Shown: positions 1 through 10,681 of the stretch, one piece after another
Numbering within the stretch: the stretch's first letter is position 1
Layout: each line of letters begins with the position of its first letter
Made by a program: the position numbers and the translations under genes
Notes under the pieces: generated by a model
Told to the model about the DNA's origin: nothing
The model's input: the letters and a program-made list of their open reading frames with translations, nothing else
Database searches by the model: none
Source: Lolium rigidum
Taxonomy: Eukaryota; Streptophyta; Magnoliopsida; Poales; Poaceae
DNA: 64,000 bases
NCBI RefSeq assembly: GCF_022539505.1
Contig: NC_061510.1
Span: 99,898,292 to 99,962,291, forward strand
Direction: 5' to 3'

Positions 1-1011
1 TTTGCACTTAAGGTACATCAACTTTTCTTCAAGGTACATTTTTGTAATAGTTCAACGCTCAGGTTTTAATTTTGTTTCTCACTTGTGACATCACAATTCA
101 TATTGTTTCAATATTTATGACAAAAATGGCATTCTTGTGCATTTTGTGATGATGTTGGCTCCTTGATATGGTAGGTCTACTCATTTTTCTAGGAATTTTA
201 TTGATGCGGGGTAATATTTTTGTTCTTAGGTTAATCTAGGAATTGTTGGAGAGTTTTACCACTAGTCTACATATAAGTACATAGATTGGTTGAAACATAT
301 GTATTTTTTTTGTCTTTTTTGTACAAAAAGTTATTTATTCTAAATCGAGCATTTTGCTCATATGTAATATTTCCTCCATATTCAAAGTTGCCATCATTGT
401 TCAAGCTTCCCATTTAGCATTATGTATATCTATTTGATCGAGTAACCTAATTGTGTAGCTCATCTAGCTTGCATTGCATAAGCGTTCATTCATCTTGCAT
501 TGCATGAACACTAAACAAAACTGCTAAATGACCTATTCCATATGATAGGCTGTCTATCTTTTCCCTGAAAAAGCGTATATTTTTTATCTACCGTCTATAT
601 TTTCCCTGAAAAAGCGTATATTTTTTTATCTATAAGCAAATAAAGCATACTTCTTTTGCGGTCAAGAATTCTTCTACCTTGGTGGGTAGCGGAGAATAAA
701 ATCAATATCAGAGTATTGCTCTAGCTGCTGCTGAATTAACCTGGATTCAATCATTACTCGTGTTATCAATTGAAGTTCTGTATCGAAGGGAGCTGGTGTG
801 ATCCCTGACTGAAAATTGCCAAAACATTGCGGTCTTATGTTGAGGACCATGCCGGCTCCTCTGGATTGAAGGGATTTTCCTGTTCCATTTTTTGAGAAAA
901 GCTCTTATGTATGTATACTTTTTTTCGGAAGTATATGCACTATACTTCGTTTCTAGTATAATTGTTAATCTTGCTGACCCAGAAAAGCATCAATACATAT
1001 TCTTATTGTAG
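1..1011 (+). other. AT-rich intron-like sequence upstream of the PHD exons
   Basis: No convincing coding segment is visible. The stretch is AT-rich, has short T runs, and runs into a clean 3' splice site (TTATTGTAG, ending at 1011) in front of the first recognisable PHD exon, so it is most simply the upstream intron of that gene. It includes a 41-bp tandem duplication at 552-634. The 5' part of the gene, including its promoter and first exons, lies outside the window. Confidence 0.5.
552..634. repeat. Two-copy tandem repeat, 41-bp period
   Basis: Two adjacent near-identical copies (552-592 and 593-634) share the core TTTCCCTGAAAAAGCGTATA. They differ by a few bases and by the length of a T run. 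This looks like a simple local duplication in an intron. Confidence 0.85.
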
Positions 1012-4000
1012 GTGTGAAGGTGAATTTGGAAGGTTGTTCCACCCAGCCAAACCTGATGGTGTGCATTCTAAATGTGAAACTCTTGGTCTGAGTAAAGAAC
1101 AAGTTAAAACATCCGTGGAATACATTACCTAATTATTCAGTGTTATTCTCGTTTTGATATGTTCAGTATCACCATCTAACTTTTCGTACGCTTAATTATG
1201 TTGGAACTATCCAAGTTTCTATGCAAGAATTGTGAGTATAAGAAGCACCAATGCGTCGTTTGCGGAGGTTTGGGTTCATCCGACACATCATCAGATTTTA
1301 AATTTGTTGAGGTATGTAAACTTGTATTTTTAATTTCATAGGATACATCATCTTCTAGTTTGTGATGAATCTTTTACTCATTTCTGAATTTCCTTCTTAG
1401 TTGAGATGACGCGAAAAGACCAGCAACATTGTTTAAATATAAATTATCAGGACAGTGTAGTCATAGGAAGCAAGGGCGTAAATTATCAGGACAGTATAGT
1501 CATATGTATAGTCATAGAGGCTCCAAAATATTCCAAAACTTGTGGCTATGCAATTTGCCCATCAAGATAAACCAGATTCATTTAGTTGTGCCTCTCCTTG
1601 TTTTACATATTTTTGCCAGGTCTTTCAATGCAATAAGAAGGGGTGTAAGCGCTTTTACCACCCTGAATGTATGGAAGGGGACTACAATAAAAGACCCGAA
1701 GACTTTGAATGCCCTCTGCATGAATGTTGGTCATGCAAGAACGAGGGAAGGGAAGTAGCAGGGAAACAAACAACACCAGAGTGTAATGAAAGAACAATAC
1801 AAAGGAGAGGTAGAAAAGCGAGGAAAATGCATTTGGTACAATGCAGGCGCTGTTCCAATTCATACCACCGGAAGTGCTTGCCAAGGTGGGGTTTACGTGC
1901 TGGATACCTCATGGTGTTACTGACCAGTTTCTTGTATTGGCTTTTGTTGACACATTGTGCTTGCGTTGTAGTGGTATTGCCTCCAGGAAATGGACGACGA
2001 CTGGTGGCCGGATGTTGTTCTACTGCAAGTAAGAGCATCCCCACTCGTTGGCGCTCCCCACGCCCAAATCCGGCGAAATTTTCGTCCGGATTGGAGGAAG
2101 ATTTGGCGTGGGGATGAGTAGTTTCCCAGCCGCGTGCCCAGGCGAAGTCGACGATGCGAATTTGAAAAACGGAAACTTGACAAACTACGGCTAAAAACGG
2201 GCGAATATAGACTAAATTTAATGATATTTATTATATAACGGGCGGAGTTCATACATATTGGCCGAATTCGACTATATTTCGAATTCGGCTAGGGGAATTC
2301 AAATGCTAATTTTAAAACATGGCGCTCTACATGCCGAAATGGCGGTAGAACACCGTGTAGTCGCCGCCGTCATCGTCGGAGCCGTCGTCCTCGACCTTCG
2401 GCTGCGCGGCCTGGCTGCTGCTGCCCTGGCCGGCGTCTCCCCACCCCGGGGATGGCTTGTACCATTCGTCGTCGGAGGACTCGAGGTCGACGAAGGGGAC
2501 AACGACGCCGGATGGAGGTGTCGCAGGACGGCGGTAGCGCGCGACCCCGTCGTCGTCGGCGGTTGGAGCGGCGCGGGCGGAGGTTGGAGCGGCGCGGGCG
2601 GCGAGTTGGCGTGCGGCGGCCAGGTCCAGCAGCCGCCGCTGCTGCTCCGCCTCCTCGCGCTCCCAGTCGCGCCTCGACCACGCCAGGGCGGCGTCCTCGG
2701 GGAGGACGTTGTCGGCGGGCACCAGGTCGTTGAGCGACCTGGCGATCGCCTCCGCCACGGCAGCGTCCTCCGCCCGCTTCGCCTCCTCCTCGGCGAGCCT
2801 GTTTGCGGCGGCGTTGGTGGCGGCCGCGGCGTCCTCCTTCTTCGCCGCCTTCCTCTTCCGCCCAGGCTGCGAGGGTTGGTCGCGGATGACGAGGGCGCCG
2901 CTGCTGTGCCCTCTGGTCGGCGGCGGAGACGCCGGCTCCTTCTTCACGCACGCCGACGTCGAAGGCGACGTCGCCTCCTTCTTCACCGGCGCCAAGGATG
3001 ACCTCGGCGCCGATCCGGAAGACGATGAGCTGGCAGCCATGCGCCGTGGCTGCCAGACGTTTCCCCGGCGGCGGCTCGCCGATGCCCTCGATGCAGGGGG
3101 CATCGTGAGCACTGGGTAGTTGCCGCCCTCGATGTGCTCGAGGACGTTCGCCAGCGTCCTATCCGGCGCGCTCCACCAACATCGGCGGCCCGCGGCGTTG
3201 TTGCACGGAGGCAGAGGCGGCGGGCCGTCGTATGAGGCGAGCTCCCGCTCCCACCGCTGGAGGAAGTAGGAGTTCCACGCCGTGTAGTTGTCGGGGTGGT
3301 GGCGCGGCTCAGCGCGCTCCTCGTCCGTCATGGTCATCCGCGCCTCCTCTATGGCGACGTCGAGGGCGTGGCTCGAGGCGGCGGCGGGATTGGTACGCCG
3401 CCAGCACTGAGCCGCCACCCACCGCCGGGAGGCCTCGTGTCCGGCGGGCAGGGGTACCCCGCCTGGTGGAGGAGGTGCCCCTCCCACGCGTGGAGCGACC
3501 GGCGGGGGAAACCGTTGTTGGATGCGCCGTCGTCGTCGTAGAACGCCATCGGGAGAGTAGAGGGAGAGTGGAGGGAGAGTGGAGCACGGGGTACGCCTTG
3601 CGGCGAGCGGAGCGGCGTATATAGGCGCGGCTGGCGCGGGGGATTAATGCCGCGTGGAATGCGACGCGTCCGCGGCGAGCTGACCGGCGGCAGCCTTTCT
3701 GCGCGCGAAAGACGATGCGTGCGCGGAAGACGACGACATTAACTCGCCGCGTGGCCGGCGAATGCAGACCGGCGGCGAGGCTTTTACAGCGCGCGGAAGA
3801 CGATGCGATGAGGACGACGATCGGTTTCTCTCGCCGACAAGTTGGGGCCACCAGACGCGCGGGAAGTTTCCTCGGTATTTCCCACGCTTTCGTTTCGTCC
3901 GGAGTCCCCGAGCGCTTCCCGGGTGGCCGGGGATGGTGTGGGAGTGAATTCTATGGTTTTGCCGTGATGCAAAGTGCACCGGCCTCATGTATATTTATAG

Positions 4001-7000
4001 TCCCACGTATACAGATAACTATACAGCTGGCTGTATACGGGAGGGATATCAGGAGCTACCTAGCTCAATCCTAACGACAGCTGTTAGTTCACATTCCCCC
4101 TCAATCTCAACGTTGTACTTGTACTAAGTTAAGATTGGAAAATAGACGCTCCAGCATTTGCTTTGTGGATGGCTTTGTGAAGGCATCAGCTACTTGATCA
4201 GCAGATGAAACAAAACGCACATCAAGAGCACCTTGAGCCACCTTTTCTCGGACGAAATGGAAGTCAACCTCGATGTGTTTCGTTCGTGCATGGAACACTG
4301 GATTAACAGTCAAGTACGTGGCGCCGAGATTGTCACACCACAAAACCGGTGGCCGAGGTTGAGGAACATGCAACTCTCGAAGAAGCGACTGTATCCACAT
4401 TGCCTCAGCTGTCCCATTCGCGAGAGCTTTATACTCAGCTTCAGTCGACGATCGGGAGACCGTGGGTTGCTTACGAGCACTCCAGGAGATCAAGGTGGGT
4501 CCGAAGAACAATGCAAAGTCACCTGTAGAACGCCGATCATCAGTGCTGCCTGCCCAATCCGCGTCGGTGAAAACACTCAACAACGACGAAGATGATCGCC
4601 GAATCTGAAGGCCTGTATGAATGGTTCCCTTGACATACCGCAATATCCGTTTCACAGCTTCCCAATGAACTGTAGTAGGTTTAGCAAGGTATTGACAAAC
4701 CTTGTTGACAGCAAACGAGATGTCAGGCCGTGTAAGTGTCAAGTACTGAAGGCCACCAACCACACTGCGATACTGAAAAGCAGCATCATCTGTCAAGAGA
4801 GTCCCCTGGTCTGCAGCAAGCTTGTCTTGAACGGACATGGGAGTAGACACAGCTTTGGACTTGTCCATGTTGGCGCGATGAAGCAGATCCATGGCATACC
4901 TGCCTTGGGACAGAGACATTCCCCCTGAATCGCGCACGACTTCAACACCAAGAAAATAATGAAGCGGCCCCAAATATTTAACAGGGAAGGTCTGACCAAG
5001 CCGACGAACAAGAGAAGCAGCGGCTGTAGGACAAGAGCTAACAACGACAATGTCATCGACGTAGACGAGCATGTATATGGTGATGCCAGCCTGATGAAAC
5101 ACAAACAAGGAAGTGTCTGTCTTGGCGGCATGAAAACCAAGCTGCTGCAACATGTCGCTCAACCGAGAGTACCAGGCGCGAGGGGACTGTTTGAGGCCAT
5201 AGATGGACTTGTGCAGTTTGCAGACATAGTGAGGATGGACTGAATCTTCGAAGCCTGGAGGTTGACGCATGTAGGCTGTCTCTTCCAAAGTACCATGCAG
5301 AAACGCATTGCTAATATCCAGCTGACGAACCGACCAGTGACGAGACACGGCGAGGGCAAGAACAAGACAAACTGTAGCGGGTTTCACAACCGAACTAAAG
5401 GTGTCAAGGTAGTCGATGCCATAGCGCTGAGTGAACCCCTGAGCCACAAGCCGTGCCTTGTATTTGTCGACAGAACCGTCAGCCTTGTGCTTTACTTTGA
5501 ACACCCAGCGAGAGCCAATAATATTGCGACCAGGGGGAGGTGGCACAAGCGTCCATGTGTGATTACGGAGCAAGGCAGAGTGTTCGTCCTCCATAGCTTG
5601 ACGCCACTGACCATCGGAGAGAGCACGACGGTAGGAGGCCGGTTCAGCTGCAAACGCACGACGCCTGGGGTCGTAGCGGATGGTCCCGTCCGTTGGACGG
5701 AGAGGCTTGACGGTGGCGTCGCGAGTGCGCGTCTGCATGTGATGACGCGGTGCCGGGGGAGCAGGTGGTGACGAGGCAGGTGATGAAGCCGCGGCAGGCG
5801 AAGAATCCGCGGCAGGTGATGAAGTCGCAGCAGGCTGCCGTGAGCCCGCGCCAGGCTGCCGAGAGCTGCCATCAGTCGAAAAATCTGCCGCGACAGAGCT
5901 GTCTGCCGGAGAAGCAGAACCAGGAGCGGGCGTGCGAGGAGAGCTGGCACCACTGCTGGATGGATCGCCACCATCAAAACCTGCATCAGAAGAGCTGCTC
6001 GTGGCAGGAGTGTTAGTAGCCAAAAGGGTTAGGTCGTAATTACGCATACGGTCATCCTGAATCACCGGCTCTGAGGATGGAAAAATAGTGGGAACGGTGA
6101 TGGGTGGAGGAGGCGGTGAGTTGGAGGCAGGGCTCGGATTGGCATAGGGGAAGAAATTCTCGTCGAACACAACATCGCGAGAAAAAAAAATCCGACCAGA
6201 AGACCGATCTAAACACTTATACCCTTTATGTTGTTGGCTGTAGCCGAGGAAGGCATAGAGACGAGAGCGAAAAGCGAGCTTCCTATTATTGTATGGGCGC
6301 AAATTGGGCCAGCACGCGCAGCCAAAGGTGCGGAGAAAAGAGTAATCGGGGTGTTCACTTCGGAGGCATGTGAGAGGAGCTGTGTTTTGTAGGTTTTGGG
6401 CAGGCATGCGGTTGATCAAGTAGAAGGCTGTGAGGAAAGCCTCGTCCCAGAAACGAACAGGAAGAGAGGAATGGGCGAGGAGGGCGATGCCCGTCTCGAC
6501 GATGTGGCGATGTTTCCTCTCGGCGATGCCGTTTTGTTGAGACGTGTGTGGGCAAGTAACACGATGTTGAATACCGGTGCGATCAAAATATTTGGAGAGA
6601 CGAGTGTACTCGCCGCCACCATCAGATTGCACCATGCGAATTTTAGTTTGAAGCAATCTTTCCACGTGGGTTTGAAAGTGATAAAAAGATTTCTCAACAT
6701 CGGACTTGCGCTTGATAAGATAAATCCATGTATAACGACTAAAATCATCCACAAAACTTACATAGACCTCCCACAGAAGAGATAGCTGGCCCCCATACAT
6801 CAGAATGCACGAGCTCTAGGGGAGAATTGGTACAATGCGATGAACGGGAATAGGGTAATTGGTGCACCTTGGCACGTTGACACGAATCACAAACTAAAGA
6901 TGTAGACGGCAATGCACAAGCAACTTTATTTTTCCTAAGGACGGACTCGAGAACTCTAAGCGACAGATGCCCTAGCCTTCGATGCCAATGGTCGGTGGAG

Positions 7001-9120
7001 AGTGTGGAGCTGGTAAGGCAGTGGCGACTCGATGAAGACGACGACGTGACGGGGTTGCTTGGCACTGGGTACAGACCACCCTGGCATCTACCCCGAAGAA
7101 GAAGGGCCATCGTTGCTTGGTCCTTAACATAAAAATGATGGGGATAAACTTCAGCATATGCATGATTATCAAGAAGAAGCTTGTGCATGGAAAGAAGATT
7201 TTTAGACATGGCAGGAACTCGCAGGATATTCTTAAGAAGAAGTGGTCGAGATGAGCCAGTAATTTGGGAGTGACCAATATGGGTAATGGACAGACCCGCG
7301 CCATTGGCGACCTGCACGGAGTCCTTGCCCCGGTAGCGCTCTGGAAGCCGAGGCGGTCGAGGTCGGCCGTCAGGTGATCTGTTGCTCCGGAGTCGAAGTA
7401 CCAATTGCCATCGCCAGAGTTGTTAGAGTTGGCGGCATTGGCGTTGCGCTGACGCGGCTCCTCGGGCTGGAAGGCGTGGTTGAAGCGGTTGCGGCAGCGG
7501 AGAGCGTCGTGGCCGTACTTGCCGCAGACCTGGCAGATGATGCGGCCGCCACCACCACCACCGCCGTTGCGGCCACCGTTGTTGTTGTTGTTGTGGTGGC
7601 CTCGGCCACCACCACCGCGGCCAAAACCACCGCGGCCACCGCGATCGCCTCCTCCATTGTGGCGGCCGCCACCGCCACGGTGACCACCATGCCCACCATT
7701 GCCATGGCGAGCCTCAGCAGCGTTGCCAGAAGGATGGATCTCGCCCGATGACGCCTGCTGCTCAAGACGAAGCTCGGCACTAAGGAAATAAGCATAAAAA
7801 ATGTTAAGTGTCACCGGTTCGTCGCGTGCGGTGATGGAGGCGACGAGAGGCTCGTATTCCGGACCGAGCCCGGCGAGGATGTAGCCGAGGATCTCCTCGT
7901 CGGCGAGCGGCTTGCCGGCGGAGGCCATGGCGTCGGCGTAGCTCTTCATCCGATTGAAGTACTCGGAGGCACTCATGTCCTTCTTCTTGAAGTTGGACAG
8001 GCGATAGCGCTAGCTGCATCACCCCGGCTCGGTCTCGCGAGCCAAACATGGCGTGGAGCGCCTCCCAGACGCCAGCCGACGTGAGGATGCGGGTGAGCTG
8101 CCCCACGATATCCTCGGACATGGAGCCGAGGAGAGCGATAAGCACCAGCTGATCCTGCTGGTACCACCGGAGAAACTCCGGGTTGGCCACCTCCTTGGCA
8201 TCGGCGCCGGTGCCCTCCTTCACAGTGGGAGGTGGCGCGGAGATGGTGTCGTCGATGTACCCATAGAGATGGGCCGCGCGCAGTGCAGGGGCAGCTTGAG
8301 TCTTCCAGAGAAGGAAGTTGTCACGGGTCAGGCGGATCGTGATGAGGCTGGTGATGGATTGGATGGTGACGGTGGTGTTGCTGCTTGACCCGGCGGCGCT
8401 GGTGTCTCCGGTCATGGTGGCGGAAGGTGGAGATGGGATCTAGCTCTGATACCAAGTGAATTCTATGGTTTTGCCGTGATGCAAAGTGCACCGGCCTCAT
8501 GTATATTTATAGTCCCACGTATACAGATAACTATACAGCTGTATACGGGAGGGATATCAGGAGCTACCTAGCTCAATCCTAACGACAGCTGTTAGTTCAC
8601 AGTGGGATCGCCGGATGAATTTAGGCCCAAATCCGGACGAAAACGAGGAACCGGGGGCGCGACTGGACCGAATTACGCCGTCCGGATGGAAAAAACGTCG
8701 TTCGGGGGCCTCGTCGGGGAGACGAGTGGAGATGCTCTAAGCTTTTGCCTTTCGCCCACTTCGTGATCATATAGTTCGTTTATGTTCCCCGTATCTTTCA
8801 TTTCCAGCATTTGTGGTAACTGCTGAAATCTTTGCAGGGATCATAAGATGGTGAAAGGTCTCAGAAGTGCAACGAGGGGCCATCTTAAATTCCCTAAAAC
8901 CGAAGTCGAAGACGGAACATCTAATAAACCAAGTGTTCCAGAAGGACATGTTGATCACAGGAGCAAGGGAAGCGATCCTGTTTCGGAGAACAGAGGCAAA
9001 ACACCAGAAACTCACAAGGGCAACCCAGCACCCGAACAAGCTGAAACACCTCAGAACCCAACCGGTTCTGTTCCTATGGAGTCTTTCGCACCGAGGTCCT
9101 GGTCTGCAGGCCCGCAGTGA
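1012..9120 (+). CDS. EDM2-like PHD-finger protein, partial and interrupted
   Basis: EDM2 proteins are nuclear readers of histone marks that control silencing and polyadenylation of genes with intronic transposons (family knowledge). Visible exons: about 1012-1102 or slightly longer (Cys-rich [13 protein letters not shown]), 1216-1311 ([17 protein letters not shown]), 1621-1885 ([18 protein letters not shown], then [15 protein letters not shown]), 1987-2028 (GGRMLFYCK) and 8838-9118. The Cys/His spacing and the order of the modules match the EDM2 PHD region. Reading phase is kept across the last four exons: TGC-AA joins G-GAT-CAT to give YCKDHKMVKG. A Harbinger-like element fills the last intron. 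The C-terminal methyltransferase-like part of EDM2 is absent: the frame stops at 9118-9120 and the next gene begins at 10682. A lysine-rich segment near 9160-9230 sits in another frame, so the 3' end may be frameshifted. The N terminus is outside the window. It is probably a truncated paralogue, possibly a pseudogene. Confidence 0.7.
2327..3487 (-). CDS. Uncharacterised 386-residue protein inside the Harbinger-like element
   Basis: I do not recognise a named domain. The frame is open for 386 codons in very GC-rich sequence. Residues about 45-100 hold a compact Trp/Tyr-rich block ([20 protein letters not shown], then [20 protein letters not shown]) that looks like a folded unit. The middle (about 170-270) is Lys/Ala/Glu-rich and probably helical. 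The C-terminal third is acidic ([37 protein letters not shown]). I recall similar multicopy hypothetical proteins from wheat-group genomes, which would fit transposon cargo; that is memory, not a search. PIF/Harbinger elements often encode a second, Myb-like protein, but I see no clear trihelix here. Several overlapping frames on both strands are shadows caused by GC bias. Confidence 0.5.
   Translation of the reverse strand: MGGAPPPPGGVPLPAGHEASRRWVAAQCWRRTNPAAASSHALDVAIEEARMTMTDEERAEPRHHPDNYTAWNSYFLQRWERELASYDGPPPLPPCNNAAGRRCWWSAPDRTLANVLEHIEGGNYPVLTMPPASRASASRRRGNVWQPRRMAASSSSSGSAPRSSLAPVKKEATSPSTSACVKKEPASPPPTRGHSSGALVIRDQPSQPGRKRKAAKKEDAAAATNAAANRLAEEEAKRAEDAAVAEAIARSLNDLVPADNVLPEDAALAWSRRDWEREEAEQQRRLLDLAAARQLAARAAPTSARAAPTADDDGVARYRRPATPPSGVVVPFVDLESSDDEWYKPSPGWGDAGQGSSSQAAQPKVEDDGSDDDGGDYTVFYRHFGM
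3943..4093 (-). repeat. 3' LTR of the short-LTR Copia element
   Basis: About 151 bp. It matches 8455-8601 base for base apart from four extra bases near the CAGCTG word. The outer edge meets the target duplication GTGGG. Confidence 0.92.
4107..8415 (-). pseudogene. Copia gag-pol polyprotein with three frameshifts
   Basis: Gag begins at 8415. The frame breaks near 8000 and resumes at 7976 ([17 protein letters not shown]), reaching a glycine-rich stretch and a CCHC zinc knuckle ([14 protein letters not shown]). The protease motif [10 protein letters not shown] follows. A second break lies near 7350-7390, before the integrase HHCC region ([17 protein letters not shown]), and a third near 6765-6800. 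From 6800 to 4107 the frame is open for 897 codons: integrase core (acidic triad at [14 protein letters not shown] and the Glu of [10 protein letters not shown]), a Ser/Pro-rich linker, reverse transcriptase ([15 protein letters not shown]) and RNase H ([19 protein letters not shown]). Three breaks in such a young copy suggest it moved with help from a relative. Confidence 0.88.
8443..8454 (-). other. Primer-binding site of the Copia element
   Basis: TGGTATCAGAGC on the minus strand, next to the 5' LTR. This is the standard Copia site complementary to the 3' end of initiator-Met tRNA. Confidence 0.9.
8455..8601 (-). repeat. 5' LTR of the short-LTR Copia element
   Basis: About 147 bp, starting TGTGAACTAACAG on the minus strand. 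A TATAAATA word occurs in it. It directly abuts the primer-binding site. Confidence 0.92.
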
Positions 9121-10681
9121 GGCACCTGAGGTTTCCTTGGTCGACCGTCCAACAGCTTGGATAAAGGAAAAGAAAAGCTTGTCTTAGGTTTATCGCAAAC
9201 CCCAAAGAGAAGCAAAACTTCAGTGTTCCGCCTATGACAGATAACACTACCTGCACTCCGTTGAACCTATAGTTTTTTTTATATAATTGCTTAGTTTGAG
9301 ACAGATGCTGCATCATGTGTTGATGTAGTGGTGAGTGGGTTGTCTGCTGAACTTGAAACTGTTTGGGTATTGTGAGATTGGTACTTGTTATATTTCCACA
9401 ATTTGACATCAGTAATCAAGTATCCTGAACCGATGAAGATGGCGCGGATCTTTCCTGAGTTGAAGCATGAGAACTGGTTGGTACTTGTGATAGTTTCCCG
9501 CTGGTTGCCCCTGCGATGAGAATGCCAGAGCACCTGAGGGCGACACTCTGCTGGGCTGCATTTTTTACGGTTGAGCCAGTTCTATAGTTTTCTGTTTGTC
9601 TATTGCTTTGCTGAATATGTCGTGACCGCGATAGGTCACTGAGTGGATTCCATCCATCGCAACCTGGCAAGTCCAGTAGTAACTGAAAGCTTACCTCAGG
9701 ACGCATTGCGCCGAGATGGCATGACGATCTCAAATATTTTACCGACGAGATGAGATTAGATGACGGGACAGCCTTGACCTCGCGCCTACACCGACGCGAC
9801 AGCGACCGAGGAAGGGATTTGCTGGCACTATCTGTCGAGTCTTGTTAAAAAAAAATATCTGTCGAGTCGAGGTGTCATCAGCAGAATGGCCGGCGGCAAC
9901 ATCCAACACAATGATCGGAGACGGCGTAGATGGCCACCGGCGTAGATGACGGCACCGAAGTCCACGTCTCCGCCACTTTCGGTTCATTCGCCCCTACGCT
10001 CCGCGTCGCGTCGCTCTCGACGCGCACACCTAGTCGGCCAGTCGGCCAATGCCAATGGCGTGGGCGCAACGCGCGGCCTGACGCTCCTCCCAGTCAGAGT
10101 CAATCCCGTCACACGTCCATCGCCACGCTTTCTTTTCCCTCTGGAAATCCAAACACACGCCCGGTTCTCTCTAGTAGTTCCGAGTTCTCTTCGCATCTGC
10201 CCGTTGGCTCGGCGCCGTCGCCGGCCGGCCGCCGCGCTCCGTGCCCGCGGCAGTTTTGACCTCCCCGCCTCGCCTTTATCCCGCTCAGCCTCGCCGGTTG
10301 GCGGTTGCGGTTGCCAGCGAGTTACCGCCCGCGCGACAACGGCAGCAGCAGCAGCTTCCAAGTGCCCCCCCATCCTCCTCCGCCCGCACCAACCGCACCA
10401 CCACCACCGCCACCACAGCAACCAACACAACGCGGAGAGGCCAGGGGCGGTTGGTTCACTGCTGCTCCTAGCGCCGCTACTGCTGCTGTGCAGGCGTCGA
10501 CCCCAACAGCCGCCGCCGCCGCCGCTTTCTAGCGGCTTCGCGACGTGTCGCGTAGCAGAGCGTGCTACCAGCGAATAGCCAGCCCTGCTTTTCCCCCTCT
10601 ACAGGAGGGAGTGCCCCCAAATCATCCGCCGCGGGAGAGGCCAAGTTCGCCTGTCGATCGCGTCGGTCCGCGGCGCCGCCG
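9121..10681 (+). other. Spacer with EDM2-like 3' flank and SH3 gene promoter/leader
   Basis: 9121-9700 is AT-moderate and probably the 3' flank of the EDM2-like gene, with no complete coding frame. From about 10000 the DNA becomes GC- and C-rich with many CCG/CCA runs, typical of a grass promoter-proximal region and 5' leader, ending at the ATG of the SH3 gene. The short frames here are all low-complexity and not credible. No definite TATA box was identified. Confidence 0.5.

Larger units (their letters stand above)
3943..8601 (-). mobile_element. Ty1/Copia retrotransposon with very short LTRs
   Basis: The element lies on the minus strand within the Harbinger-like element. Its LTRs (3943-4093 and 8455-8601) are about 150 bp and differ only by a 4-bp indel, so insertion was recent. 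It is flanked by a 5-bp duplication GTGGG (3938-3942 and 8602-8606). The primer-binding site TGGTATCAGAGC (minus strand, 8443-8454) matches the initiator-Met tRNA 3' end used by Copia elements, and a G-rich polypurine tract sits next to the inner edge of the 3' LTR near 4094-4105. Gene order gag, protease, integrase, RT, RNase H is that of Copia. The short LTRs recall the Ale/Retrofit group, which is a tentative placement. Confidence 0.93.
2033..8737. mobile_element. PIF/Harbinger-like DNA transposon carrying a nested Copia
   Basis: The ends form terminal inverted repeats: GAGCATCCCCACTCGT on the left and, on the opposite strand at the right, GAGCATCTCCACTCGT. They are flanked by a 3-bp direct repeat TAA (2030-2032 and 8738-8740), the TWA target duplication typical of PIF/Harbinger. 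Subterminal regions are GC-rich with repeated CCGGA/TCCGG words. No DDE transposase frame is visible. The only long frame is the 386-residue unknown protein at 2327-3487. Removing the nested Copia (3943-8601) leaves about 2.05 kb, so this is a non-autonomous or gene-carrying derivative. It sits in an intron of the EDM2-like gene. Confidence 0.8.

Noticed and set aside
2258..3624. Many long open frames on both strands between 2258 and 3624
   Set aside because: Very high GC content removes stop codons in all frames. Only the 386-codon minus frame has a plausible, non-repetitive protein; the others are Arg/Pro/Ala-rich shadows.
9930..10580. Frames of up to 210 codons upstream of the SH3 gene
   Set aside because: Low-complexity Pro/Ser/Arg products of a C-rich promoter and leader, without domains or homology I recognise.
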